This document shows, in pieces, positions 39,701-45,490 of a stretch of DNA of 54,526 nt. Numbering within the stretch: the first letter of the stretch is position 1; every line of letters starts with the position of its first letter. A model generated the notes under the pieces. That model worked only from the letters and a program-made list of their open reading frames with translations. It was not told the DNA's origin and did no database searches. Position numbers and translations under genes: made by a program. The stretch is from the NCBI RefSeq assembly GCF_005886535.1, contig NZ_PNDS01000037.1, forward strand, positions 1 through 54,526. The letters are read 5' to 3'. The stretch comes from Pseudoalteromonas sp. S2755 (GTDB lineage Bacteria; Pseudomonadota; Gammaproteobacteria; Enterobacterales; Alteromonadaceae).

Positions 39701-40662
39701 CCGTAACAAGGTGAGATACTCTCTCTTTGTAAGCCACATACTTTAAACTTTTGATAAAAGCGCTCTAACGTGCTGGCACGCACTGGCTCTGCGCCATTTA
39801 ATGCCGAGCGCCAATAGGACAAATCTAAGTCTTTAAGGTCTTCATCTTTAACGGTGTCCACACACAGGTCATAGGCAAAGTTTGGCGCGCTTGACGTTAA
39901 AGCTTTGGTTTGGGAAAGCAGCTTTAACCAACGCAGTGGTTTTTGCAGGAAATAAGCCGGATTCATCAGCGCAGCTGTCGCACCGATGTAAATTGGGTGC
40001 ATAATGCCAAAAATCAGTCCCATATCATGGAAATGAGGCAACCAGCTTACAATCGCAGAGTTGCTATCATGACCAAACGCTTCTTTCATAAGCGACTGAT
40101 TATCAAGAATATTGTCGTGGGATACCATCACGCCCTTGGGTGTGCCCGTCGAGCCTGAGGTATATTGCAAAAATGCCAGTTGCCCACCATGAATGTCCGC
40201 TCGAGGCCACTGTTGAGTGGTCGATTTAAGTGCAATGTTATCGGTAGTAAATAGTGCTAACTGCGCTAGGCTTGGCTCAGAATCAAGCAATGGCTTGGCG
40301 ATTTCATTGATCTTTTCACTGGTAAGCGCACCTTTGGCACCTGCGTCTTCAATGATAGCGCGCAGACGATCAACGTTTTGATTCTTCTTGGGTGGATAAA
40401 CCGGTACCGCAATGATCCCTGCGTATAAACAAGCAAAAAAGGCTTCAATAAATTCAAATCCAGAGTTGTACAGTAACAACGCTCTGTCACCCGATTCAAA
40501 ATATTCACTCAATGTCTCAGCAATGGATGCTGCACGTTCATGCAGTTCTTGGTAGGAAATGGTTTTACTTGGTAATGCCTCATCGTAAAAATACTGATAG
40601 GCAATATCTTGAGATCGAGTACGCGCTAAACCCGCGAGTATAGTAACAATATTTGTATTCAT
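30736..40662 (-). CDS. hybrid PKS-NRPS initiating beta-amino fatty acid lipopeptide synthesis (mycosubtilin MycA-like architecture)
   Basis: A 3,308-residue loading protein. Approximate order: fatty acyl-AMP ligase 1-590 (YTSGSTGTPKG at 170); ACP 600-680 (GVDSMK); ketosynthase 712-1125 (DTACSSS at 870, HGTGT, KANIGH); acyltransferase 1227-1525 (SHSVGEY at 1316 instead of GHSxG; AFHSPLM, malonyl-type); ACP 1590-1665 (MGVDSLM); PLP aminotransferase 1800-2225 of the glutamate-1-semialdehyde class (Lys in YGKIVGGGMP, about 2059); C (HHVICDG, 2362); A (2690-3170); T (SGGNSV, 3225). The set implies activation of a fatty acid, one malonate extension, transamination of the beta-keto group and condensation with an amino acid. 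The A code DILQWGLIWK differs at one position from a Gly code. The ATG at 40662 with GGGG upstream is preferred over a TTG 18 codons earlier. Confidence 0.95.
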   Translation of the reverse strand: MNTNIVTILAGLARTRSQDIAYQYFYDEALPSKTISYQELHERAASIAETLSEYFESGDRALLLYNSGFEFIEAFFACLYAGIIAVPVYPPKKNQNVDRLRAIIEDAGAKGALTSEKINEIAKPLLDSEPSLAQLALFTTDNIALKSTTQQWPRADIHGGQLAFLQYTSGSTGTPKGVMVSHDNILDNQSLMKEAFGHDSNSAIVSWLPHFHDMGLIFGIMHPIYIGATAALMNPAYFLQKPLRWLKLLSQTKALTSSAPNFAYDLCVDTVKDEDLKDLDLSYWRSALNGAEPVRASTLERFYQKFKVCGLQRESISPCYGMAETTLFATGGRLLEKPRILRIDATKLQQGKTELVADEDVVDVFYALDVADDQQPYYAVSSGVSWGEHSIAVVNPESFEVCNDGETGEIWVTGPSVAKGYWNNPAATEATFHARIKGADQRDYLRTGDLGFIQRGELFVTGRAKDVLIFRGKNYYPQDIELTVTEASDSLEQNGGAAFSVAANGDEERLVIVQQVKRTALRKSNAEQVLQQITAAIVEHHGITPYDIVLIKPGRIHKTSSGKIQRQENKRSYLAGNFEVIARAREEATPQQAEAPSSSSSLQQIQRLLQDLVAQEIDKPARSLDIDAPFLALGVDSMKAVRISGELMEVHQLDLEPTVLYEYPSIRELAQYLSQFSTLTQALGQTELNESKGTNEQANKKQASRRTAHIADTDIAVIGMACRYPSANGLDAFWQLLSQQGDGITTPDPKRQQLCPNLEADRLGGYLENVDEFDAALFGISPLEAKHIDPQHRLLLQTTYHAIQHAGYQPVTLAGSDIGVYVGISQNDYFLLSQQQQKSNAYLGTGTALSIAANRISYSFNFTGPSVAIDTACSSSLVALHHAIQALRNGETNAALVAGVNLILSDDVTKACENAQMLAADGHCKTFSQAADGYVRSEGVGVVMLKPLQQAMADNDPIVGVLKGSAINQDGRSNGITAPNSAAQQAVINAALDNAKMQAGDIHYVETHGTGTELGDPIEITALNRTYGEHHSRHDPVILGAVKANIGHLESGAGIAGLIKTLLCLQHGQIPAQRYSEVLNPHIPWQKLPFMVPQNMQTWPVQQGRIRAAGLSSFGFGGTNAHVICAQAPAPKSDTQAEVTPPSFYLLPLAAKSKAALQQLAGHYSERLLSSTPQAFDDFCAQNAEQVALKGVHKTFIGVSREALISQLNSPMIVEQSSANTPPKVAFLFTGQGSQYPLMAHALYQHHAVFRRHLDDIDSLVGERFGARLLDVLFDEKHSELLAQTRWTQVSLFAVEYSLANLLMHYGVKPSQLLSHSVGEYAAACIAGVFSLRDGVELIAARGQLMHELPIKGSMIAARCNEITAQNCLSEYQEQVVISAFHGEAGVVFSGADEAITALSDVLAAQQIKVKALHTANAFHSPLMNPMLDAFRKVAEQVRFQQPRLPFVSSMTGQVETARIATAEYWVEQTKSPVRFVDCVTALESLEHGLAIELGPKPILSGLLQENSNNKALNYTHVLHPKGDDCMRFAECLGTYLDLGGALEWQQVYGNRPSARVSLPQYPFDCSSYWVFGTEQSQPEALTVVDTSDRDAQIRSFVLNTLAGLLSMPADAIQTNLPLLEMGVDSLMIMQAVRVYEREFGLEFSVRQFYQELSDVDKLVAYIQRHSDYLKAPQGSQQAGSLPSPVSITTDTPKGSVVEADNHTLVAIYQAQLQAASTVTNAEARAALEAVVGQQLRHIQGVKIENSAVTTTATVVSKPQLSSAQSVLPGAQQKQVQRANSSPAIRQHLAVLSDSYIAKTHSSKALVSEYRARLADCRASAGFRLSSKELLYPVFSKRCEGAYIWDIDDNRYIDITMDFGTNLFGHNPDFIKAALAQQLEAGMQLGLASPDAPEVAALICELTGLERASFCNSGTEAVMTALRLARTVTKRDKIVQFSGAYHGHYDGTLATESPEQGVEAMCAGVRYGAIADNLVLPYGDDEALEIITREAQHIAAVIVEPVQSRHPENQPWAFLRKLRTLTEAHGIALIFDEMITGFRAHPGGVQGLLGIKADMATYGKIVGGGMPIGVVAGAATYLDAIDGGNWQYGDDSYPLADTTFFAGTFCKHPMTMASAKAVLQAIQSQGPALQQGINDKTAAFKAHLNAFFETHDVPIRIEAFASLFRFRFSQNLDVFFYEMLDRGVFIWEGRNCFFSAAHTDEDIAAVINAVEASVLSLKRAGYFGEASQRDDDAAFPLSHSQQQLLALALTSSDGASAYQLQATVKLSGKLDLARLQQAVTALCRDFPILRFGVDSERLMQYCRVEKAELHVESWSEDDQAALQARLSALRYQPFDFAKDPLCRVTLLSDGKVQHYLSVMAHHVICDGLSLQMVLAAIAERYNQDAKQNEVASRAVSFRHYVDSLQAYSHSPEAAKNQAFWHQCLASSTPLELPKSTTVSAASYQVNQLTLPISSSAIRNTEALAQSSRCGQFATMLALYCLWLHKLSGQTVISVGVPVSDRQRLASQFEPELLDQALLGYCTNILPIVVDIAGLSTIGELVQWVQNILLDAFDHQTHPYASLADDQLILPSTLFNLDKVTTLPSFNGLQVEVQPSVAKFGQFELTTNMTCIAGQWSLLVEYHTAQFDTELMTQYVAKFVHLLSQVQGSTPIGAQNELIQSSDDVYRLVELPLQQEKPVKVATSFIETWQHNVSRCSKRTALVTDDVSLSYEALDARVNQLAHYLMKQQVTPNSIVAVALPRRAELLIALMAVMKVGAAFLPLDLTFPDERIAHILHDAKVRVVLCDATGAESALFNHGGLKRVCMDSDAEEIARSSTRSPSLLIQAQQRAYVIYTSGSTGRPKGVEVNHGAFANLLASMCREPGLVADDRLLAITTVAFDIALLELFGPLLVGASVVLASDESISDPAVLGALIEQQQVTVMQATPTLWQLLLNAAPACTSGIKVWSGGEPLPQALAAQLLSHSKAVYNLYGPTETTIWSAVAHIDNAAAVTIGKAIQNTSLFVLPTECHGEGLPLPDGVWGELYIGGSGVAMGYLHQTELTEQRFINHQFTASISRRLYKTGDKARRLADGRFEVKGRLDNQIKLHGHRIELGDISHHLGRILNSSEVDVCVQTLATGSCLCGYIVDDGELSTEWSSPRLRQALGEWLPSYMVPEHFVWLSQWPMTPNGKRDRKALPKPVAERASEICTLTPRTETEKQLHQHYISLLPVEQLGVTARFVDSGGNSVIGMQLVSRLNQAFNIKLTIGDIFEHACIAELAECIEALKQAHDAISVDTQTPNVEKVSDIVSDRDLSAALSDKSMTEMDL

Positions 40663-41205
40663 GCCATCCCCATAACTTGGTTGGGATTCCTTTGGCAACA
40701 GCGCGAGCAGTATCAATTTGGCTTGCGACAGTTAACCATCAGTAACGTTGTAAAAAACCAATCAATTACTTAACCGCAACAAACACAGTACCCACTTAAG
40801 TAGGAAAACGTTTGTAGGGTATATCTATAAAGGTTAACTAACCGCAAAACCGCGAGCCAAGTTAATCAACAGCACCTTTTGCTATTTGCTTACAGCATTG
40901 CTGTAATTACTCACTGTCACTTTAACGCTTGAATATGGCAACTTTTTTACCACCTTTGTACACGGGGGTGACGACATCAAAGTCTCAAATAGAGTTATAA
41001 AAAAGACCAAACTGAAGCTGGTAAATCACACACAACTTGTGTGACTTCACATCAACGACTCATGATCTGTACTGAAAAAGGCTAGCACAAGAAACTGATA
41101 AATAAACCGCCATATTAACAAAAAAGTAAATTAATCCATTACACAAGATTACACTGAACCATTTTTAGGAATTTTTTATTAGGTAGTTATAGGAGAGTCA
41201 GAACG
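40663..41205. promoter_or_regulatory. upstream regulatory region of the lipopeptide operon
   Basis: This AT-rich gap before the synthetase operon shows no long coding region. On the minus strand a weak sigma-70-like pair, TTGCGG (40842-40847) and GATATA (40820-40825) with a 16-nt spacer, could be the operon promoter, leaving a leader of about 150 nt. A perfect 15-nt palindrome lies further upstream at 41029-41043. No recognised activator or LuxR-type binding site was identified. Confidence 0.35.
41029..41043. promoter_or_regulatory. 15-nt palindrome, candidate operator
   Basis: CACACAACTTGTGTG is a perfect inverted repeat of 7 bp around a central C, in the non-coding gap upstream of the synthetase operon. 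Such symmetry suits a dimeric regulator, but it could also be chance or part of an RNA hairpin. The binding protein is unknown. Confidence 0.3.
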
Positions 41206-41274
41206 ATGTGTTTGCTTATTAAACAAGCCTCTGTTTTAGAAACACTTTTGGTAAAAATCAGAAATACAATCTAG
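41206..41274 (+). CDS. possible 22-residue peptide gene
   Basis: A short reading frame starting MCLLIKQA and ending KIRNTI, with a good ribosome-binding site (AGGAGA at 41191-41196, 9 nt before the ATG). The peptide is alternately hydrophobic and charged and could form an amphipathic helix. A strong hairpin that also works as a plus-strand terminator begins 22 nt after its TAG, so the interval is organised like a real tiny transcription unit, divergent from the synthetase operon and convergent with the amidohydrolase. It could instead be a leader peptide or part of a small RNA. No family is recognised. Confidence 0.35.
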   Translation: MCLLIKQASVLETLLVKIRNTI

Positions 41275-41295
41275 CCTGGTATCAAGGCTACGAAA

Positions 41296-41336
41296 ATAAA
41301 ACCAGTGCAAGTCTCATATTTTTGCACTGGTTTTAT
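41296..41336. terminator. strong bidirectional terminator
   Basis: A perfect 15-bp inverted repeat (41296-41310 with 41322-41336) encloses an 11-nt loop. The stem contains AAAACCAGTGCAA, giving T-runs on both strands. It lies 13 nt past the amidohydrolase stop on the minus strand and could also end a plus-strand transcript from the 22-codon frame. Confidence 0.85.
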
Positions 41337-41348
41337 AGCATCAAACGA

Positions 41349-43364
41349 TTACTTTAGCGAAGGTGAGGTAGTAAACGGCTTCACGCCAATCGCTTGGTAA
41401 ATTTCAGCAGGCTTAAACGCTTGCTCACCTTTGATCACCAATGCCGCTTTTTGCAGTGCTGTAATGTCCTTAAGAGGATCGCCGTCGATCAACACTAAAT
41501 CTGCTACTTTACCCTCGGCAATTGAACCGGTTTGATGTGCGACGCCCATCAATTTGGCACTATCTAGCGTTGCCATATTCAGCACGTCAGCCGCAGGAAT
41601 GCCCGCATCGACGTAAAGCGCTAGCTCACGGATCAAGGTAAAGCCTGCAATGTTATCCGTTCCAGGTACCATTGGCACACCAGCATCATAGAGCTTTTTC
41701 AGCATTTTTTGCATCGCTTCACCCGACTCTTTGTAACTTAGCTTAAACTGTTCATCAACATGCATCTCAGCTCCTTTTAAACCACGAGCGAATGCAATTG
41801 GCATATGCTCTGAAATAGCAGCATATTCTGGATTGATCTTTTGATCTTCTGTCATCAATAAACTTCTGAATGTAGATACCGTCGGATCCACAACGATGCG
41901 CTTATCGCTTAGTAGCTTAATGAACGCATTCATCTCTGGACTATCGAGTGATAAACCTGACGCTTGCTCTCCCATCAGTGAAAACCGCTTTTGTGTTCTG
42001 GTATCCACTTCTTCACCCGCAAGGAAATTCAGGAACAGCATATTAATGTGCTGAATCTCATCATAGCCATTTGCAATGGCTTGCTCTGCCGTCATAAACG
42101 CGGGCACGTGACCGCTAAGTCTCAATCCACGACTGTGCGCACGCTCAGAGATAGGTTTTACCCAGTTCGGATCGATAGAAGAATATAGCTTCACTTGAAC
42201 ATAGCCATTATCGGCAAAGAAGTCGACCGTCTCAAGCGCTTCTTCCAGTGACTTTACACTTAAGCCAGCTGAGTTTTCGCTGTATTTATCCATAAAGCCA
42301 GCACGGTACACGCGAGAACCCAGCACCTGGTTGGTATTAAAGAGCGCTTCAATTTCCATAATATTGTCATGATCGTTCCCCATATCTCTAACGCTGGTAA
42401 CACCGTTCGCAATATTAAGAATACCGTTATCTTTTGATAAATGACCGTGCATATCCCAAAGCCCTGGGATCAAGGTTTTCCCTTTTCCATCAAGGCTAGC
42501 TACGCCATTTTGTTTTTTAATATGTTTAGTTATTTCTACAATCTTGCCATTTTTAATCAACACATCATGGTTTTTCAGCAGTTTTTTCTGCTCACCATCA
42601 AAGACGGCAACATTTTCAATAAGTAATGCAGGGACATCGTGTGTCAGCTTACTTGCGAGGTTTTCTAAATGCTGCTGCTCGGCTTGTTTTTGAATAGCCT
42701 CAAGTTCTTCGAACTGTGATTTGGTATAGCCGTCACGCAAGACATACATTGATCCCCAACTTTGTGCGAAGTAGTTACCATCGTCGTCATACCATGCAAA
42801 ATTAGGAGTAAGACTAAGGCCACTCGTTACTAATAGATGAACGGTTTGTTCCCCCAACTTCATCGTCTTCATTTTTTCGATAAGCATTTTGCCTTGAGGG
42901 TAAACATCTAATTCGTATTTATTATTTTTTAGAACATAACGCATCGTCGCGTTATCTAGTGCAAGGCGATTATTAGACGGTACGTAGAAATCGAGTGTCG
43001 CATCAGCCTTAATACCTGATTCATTTATACTTTTCCACTGCGCAATGCCTCTGTTATAGCTAAACGTTTCATCAATTGCGGAGCCAAAAGCAGAACGCCC
43101 TTTAAGACTAAAATTGATGGGTAGTCCTTTTTCATTCAACTTTAAGGTTTCATCAATTAAGATCCGACGGTTGTTCCAGCCGAACTCAATTTTGGCTTTA
43201 TAGTTTTGCTCGTCGATTTTTTCTTGGGTTAGCGTACCAGCTAAGCCTTTTTCTGAGTAAACATTATTGGTAATAGTGTCAGCAAATACCGCCCAACTTT
43301 GGGTAGTTAAAAGCGCCGCAACGAGTGTCGACAAGGCACTTCGCTTTGTTATTATTTTTGTCAT
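41349..43364 (-). CDS. secreted metal-dependent amidohydrolase
   Basis: A 671-residue amidohydrolase-superfamily enzyme with a Sec signal peptide (about residues 1-28, ending VFA). The first 260 residues are a beta-rich extension without clear family; the catalytic barrel follows. Metal ligands are HGH (His306, His308) in WDMHGHL, Lys392 in VKLYSS as the likely carboxylated bridging Lys, His in SGHVPA and QHINM, and the catalytic Asp in GTDN, followed by a GSIAEGKVADLVLIDGDP hallmark tail. Such periplasmic or secreted members often act as peptidases (prolidase- or imidazolonepropionase-like). The ATG at 43364 is chosen because it begins the signal peptide and has AAGGA 8 nt upstream. It follows the gamma-glutamyltransferase gene by 111 bp on the same strand, consistent with joint peptide turnover. 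Confidence 0.9.
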   Translation of the reverse strand: MTKIITKRSALSTLVAALLTTQSWAVFADTITNNVYSEKGLAGTLTQEKIDEQNYKAKIEFGWNNRRILIDETLKLNEKGLPINFSLKGRSAFGSAIDETFSYNRGIAQWKSINESGIKADATLDFYVPSNNRLALDNATMRYVLKNNKYELDVYPQGKMLIEKMKTMKLGEQTVHLLVTSGLSLTPNFAWYDDDGNYFAQSWGSMYVLRDGYTKSQFEELEAIQKQAEQQHLENLASKLTHDVPALLIENVAVFDGEQKKLLKNHDVLIKNGKIVEITKHIKKQNGVASLDGKGKTLIPGLWDMHGHLSKDNGILNIANGVTSVRDMGNDHDNIMEIEALFNTNQVLGSRVYRAGFMDKYSENSAGLSVKSLEEALETVDFFADNGYVQVKLYSSIDPNWVKPISERAHSRGLRLSGHVPAFMTAEQAIANGYDEIQHINMLFLNFLAGEEVDTRTQKRFSLMGEQASGLSLDSPEMNAFIKLLSDKRIVVDPTVSTFRSLLMTEDQKINPEYAAISEHMPIAFARGLKGAEMHVDEQFKLSYKESGEAMQKMLKKLYDAGVPMVPGTDNIAGFTLIRELALYVDAGIPAADVLNMATLDSAKLMGVAHQTGSIAEGKVADLVLIDGDPLKDITALQKAALVIKGEQAFKPAEIYQAIGVKPFTTSPSLK

Positions 43365-43475
43365 CTTCTTATTCCTTAAATTTCCGTTTAACAACAATGA
43401 TATTACATCAAGATAACAAAAGCGAAATGCTTTAACTGTTATAATTCGTGTTAATTTCACCACCCAGTCAGGCTG

Positions 43476-45170
43476 TTAATAACCCGCTGCTTGGCCATCT
43501 TTTCTTGTTTCGGATGCACCGTAGTACACTCCAGTTTTACCGTCTCGCATAATCGCTTGATAACCGCCATAAGGACCAACTGCTTGTTGTAATTTGTGGC
43601 CCTTTTTTATCAACTCTCTACGGGTTTCCATCGAAAAGCCCGACTCGAGACTGACATACCCTCCATCAATCATGATTTCACCGGTTGGTTGCGATGAACC
43701 ACTATGCAAAATTCGAGGCGCATCGCCCGCTTCTTGTAGATTCATACCAAAGTCAATCATGTTAATCAGGATCTGCGCATGCATTTGCGGTTGAGTCGCG
43801 CCTCCCATCACGCCATAACTCATCCATGGTTTACCATCTTTTGTGACAAAGGCAGGAATAATGGTATGAAATGGTCTTTTACCGGGCGCATAACCGTTGT
43901 AGTGGTTTTTATCTAACGCAAATAGCTCGCCTCTATTTTGCAAGACAAAGCCAAGCTTAGCTGGAGTCATACCCGATCCCATACCACGGAAATTACTCTG
44001 GATCAGCGACACCATATTCCCTTCCTTATCAGCAGTCGTGAGATAAATGGTATCCCCTTCTATAGGACCTGCATGATCGCGTTTAGCTGCTTTATTTGGA
44101 TCAATCAATGCACGTCTTTTATCTGCATATGCTTGCGAAATAAGCGTCGCGACTGGTATCTCATTAAAGTCTGGATCGGCGTAGTATTTTGCCCTATCCG
44201 CAAAGGCAAGTTTTTTTGCTTCAACAAAGGTATGAATATACTCTGGGCTGTCGAACCCCATTGCCTTGATATCATAGCCCTCTAAAATATTGAGAATTTG
44301 CTGGGCGGCAATGCCCTGACCATTGGGAGGTAGTTCCCATAAGGTGTAGCCACGATAATCAGCACTTACAGGGTCAACCCACTCACTGTGGTGCTCAGCC
44401 AAGTCTTGGTAACTTAAGTATCCACCATTGGCCTTCATGTAGCGGTCGATTTCTTTAGCAATTTCGCCTTTATAAAAGGCATCGCGGCCTTTCTCTGCAA
44501 GTAACTCATAGGTATTTGCGAGTGCGGGATTTTTAAATATCTCTCCCTTTTTAGGCATTTCTCCCTCAGGCATAAATACTTCTTTAAATCCAGGATATTG
44601 CTCACGAGCCGACACCGAGCGTTGCATATAATAGGCAATCAGCTCAGAAACTGGAAAGCCGCTTCTAGCGTAGTCGATACTGGGTTGAAGTAACTGTTTC
44701 ATTGGCAGCTTGCCAAATTTGTCGTGCAGTTCAAACCAACCATCGACCGCTCCGGGCACAGAAACAGGAAGTGGCCCATAACTTGGAATTGTATCTCCCT
44801 GTTGTTGTAACTTTGCAAGCGAAAGACTTTTTGGTGAGCGCCCTGAAGCATTGAGACCAAATAACTTTTGTTGCTTCGCGTCCCACACAATAGCAAATAA
44901 GTCGCCACCGATCCCGCAACCTGTAGGCTCTACTAGGCCAAGCATAGCATTGGCTGCAATTGCAGCATCTACAGCGCTTCCGCCTTGCTTCAACACCTCT
45001 ATCGCGACTTGTGTTGCCAGCGGCTGAGAAGTTGCCGCCATGCCTTGAGTTGCAATAACCTCAGAGCGGCTAGCAAAAGCTTTTCCCGTGATCCTATCAT
45101 AAGCCAGAGCCGCTGAACTTACAGAAGCACAAAGCATACTAACCAGTGTGCACTTAACTACCTTATTCAT
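43476..45170 (-). CDS. gamma-glutamyltransferase-family protein (YwrD/cephalosporin acylase-like)
   Basis: A 564-residue Ntn-hydrolase of the gamma-glutamyltransferase family with a signal peptide (cleavage after ALA, about residue 25), so it is periplasmic or secreted. Family members self-cleave before a conserved Thr that becomes the N-terminal nucleophile of the small subunit; here it is Thr374 in EGDTIYLTTADKEGN. The conserved QGGSAVDAAIAAN, EPTGCGIGGDLF and PNGQGIAAQQ blocks are present. The sequence style is nearer the YwrD group than E. coli Ggt, so glutathione may not be the substrate. The ATG at 45170 follows a GAGAAAAG stretch; a GTG one codon earlier is possible. It pairs with the downstream amidohydrolase. 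Confidence 0.92.
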   Translation of the reverse strand: MNKVVKCTLVSMLCASVSSAALAYDRITGKAFASRSEVIATQGMAATSQPLATQVAIEVLKQGGSAVDAAIAANAMLGLVEPTGCGIGGDLFAIVWDAKQQKLFGLNASGRSPKSLSLAKLQQQGDTIPSYGPLPVSVPGAVDGWFELHDKFGKLPMKQLLQPSIDYARSGFPVSELIAYYMQRSVSAREQYPGFKEVFMPEGEMPKKGEIFKNPALANTYELLAEKGRDAFYKGEIAKEIDRYMKANGGYLSYQDLAEHHSEWVDPVSADYRGYTLWELPPNGQGIAAQQILNILEGYDIKAMGFDSPEYIHTFVEAKKLAFADRAKYYADPDFNEIPVATLISQAYADKRRALIDPNKAAKRDHAGPIEGDTIYLTTADKEGNMVSLIQSNFRGMGSGMTPAKLGFVLQNRGELFALDKNHYNGYAPGKRPFHTIIPAFVTKDGKPWMSYGVMGGATQPQMHAQILINMIDFGMNLQEAGDAPRILHSGSSQPTGEIMIDGGYVSLESGFSMETRRELIKKGHKLQQAVGPYGGYQAIMRDGKTGVYYGASETRKDGQAAGY

Positions 45171-45173
45171 CAC

Positions 45174-45490
45174 TTTTCTCTTTTTGTTGTTTTCTTTTTA
45201 ACCAATATAAAAAGCCAATTCGCTTACAGCAATTCATTTGCGATCAAAGCGAAAGAAAACGAGATTGGACCTAATGCGAAAACTCAACATTCCATCGCTA
45301 TAGCGCTTGATCTACCACAATAATATTCGCTCAAATTTGATACAGGATTTTACGGCTGAACTACACTAGTGATAAATCACTCTGCAGAAAAAATAAACGC
45401 GTTCGTTCGCGCAAGAGCAAGATCCATAGCATAGGTAATAGCATTGAAATAAAAGCCTAATCGGAATCGGGGTAATTGAATTGGTTATTT
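45174..45490. other. divergent intergenic region
   Basis: About 300 bases separate the minus-strand gamma-glutamyltransferase gene and the plus-strand GGDEF-EAL gene, so promoters for both must lie here. The sequence is AT-rich; I see no gene and no clearly recognisable promoter or operator. Confidence 0.4.

Noticed and set aside
20900..40662. CRISPR array or tandem DNA repeats inside the synthetase genes
   Set aside because: The recurring DNA segments are the repeated core motifs of NRPS modules, not regularly spaced identical repeats.
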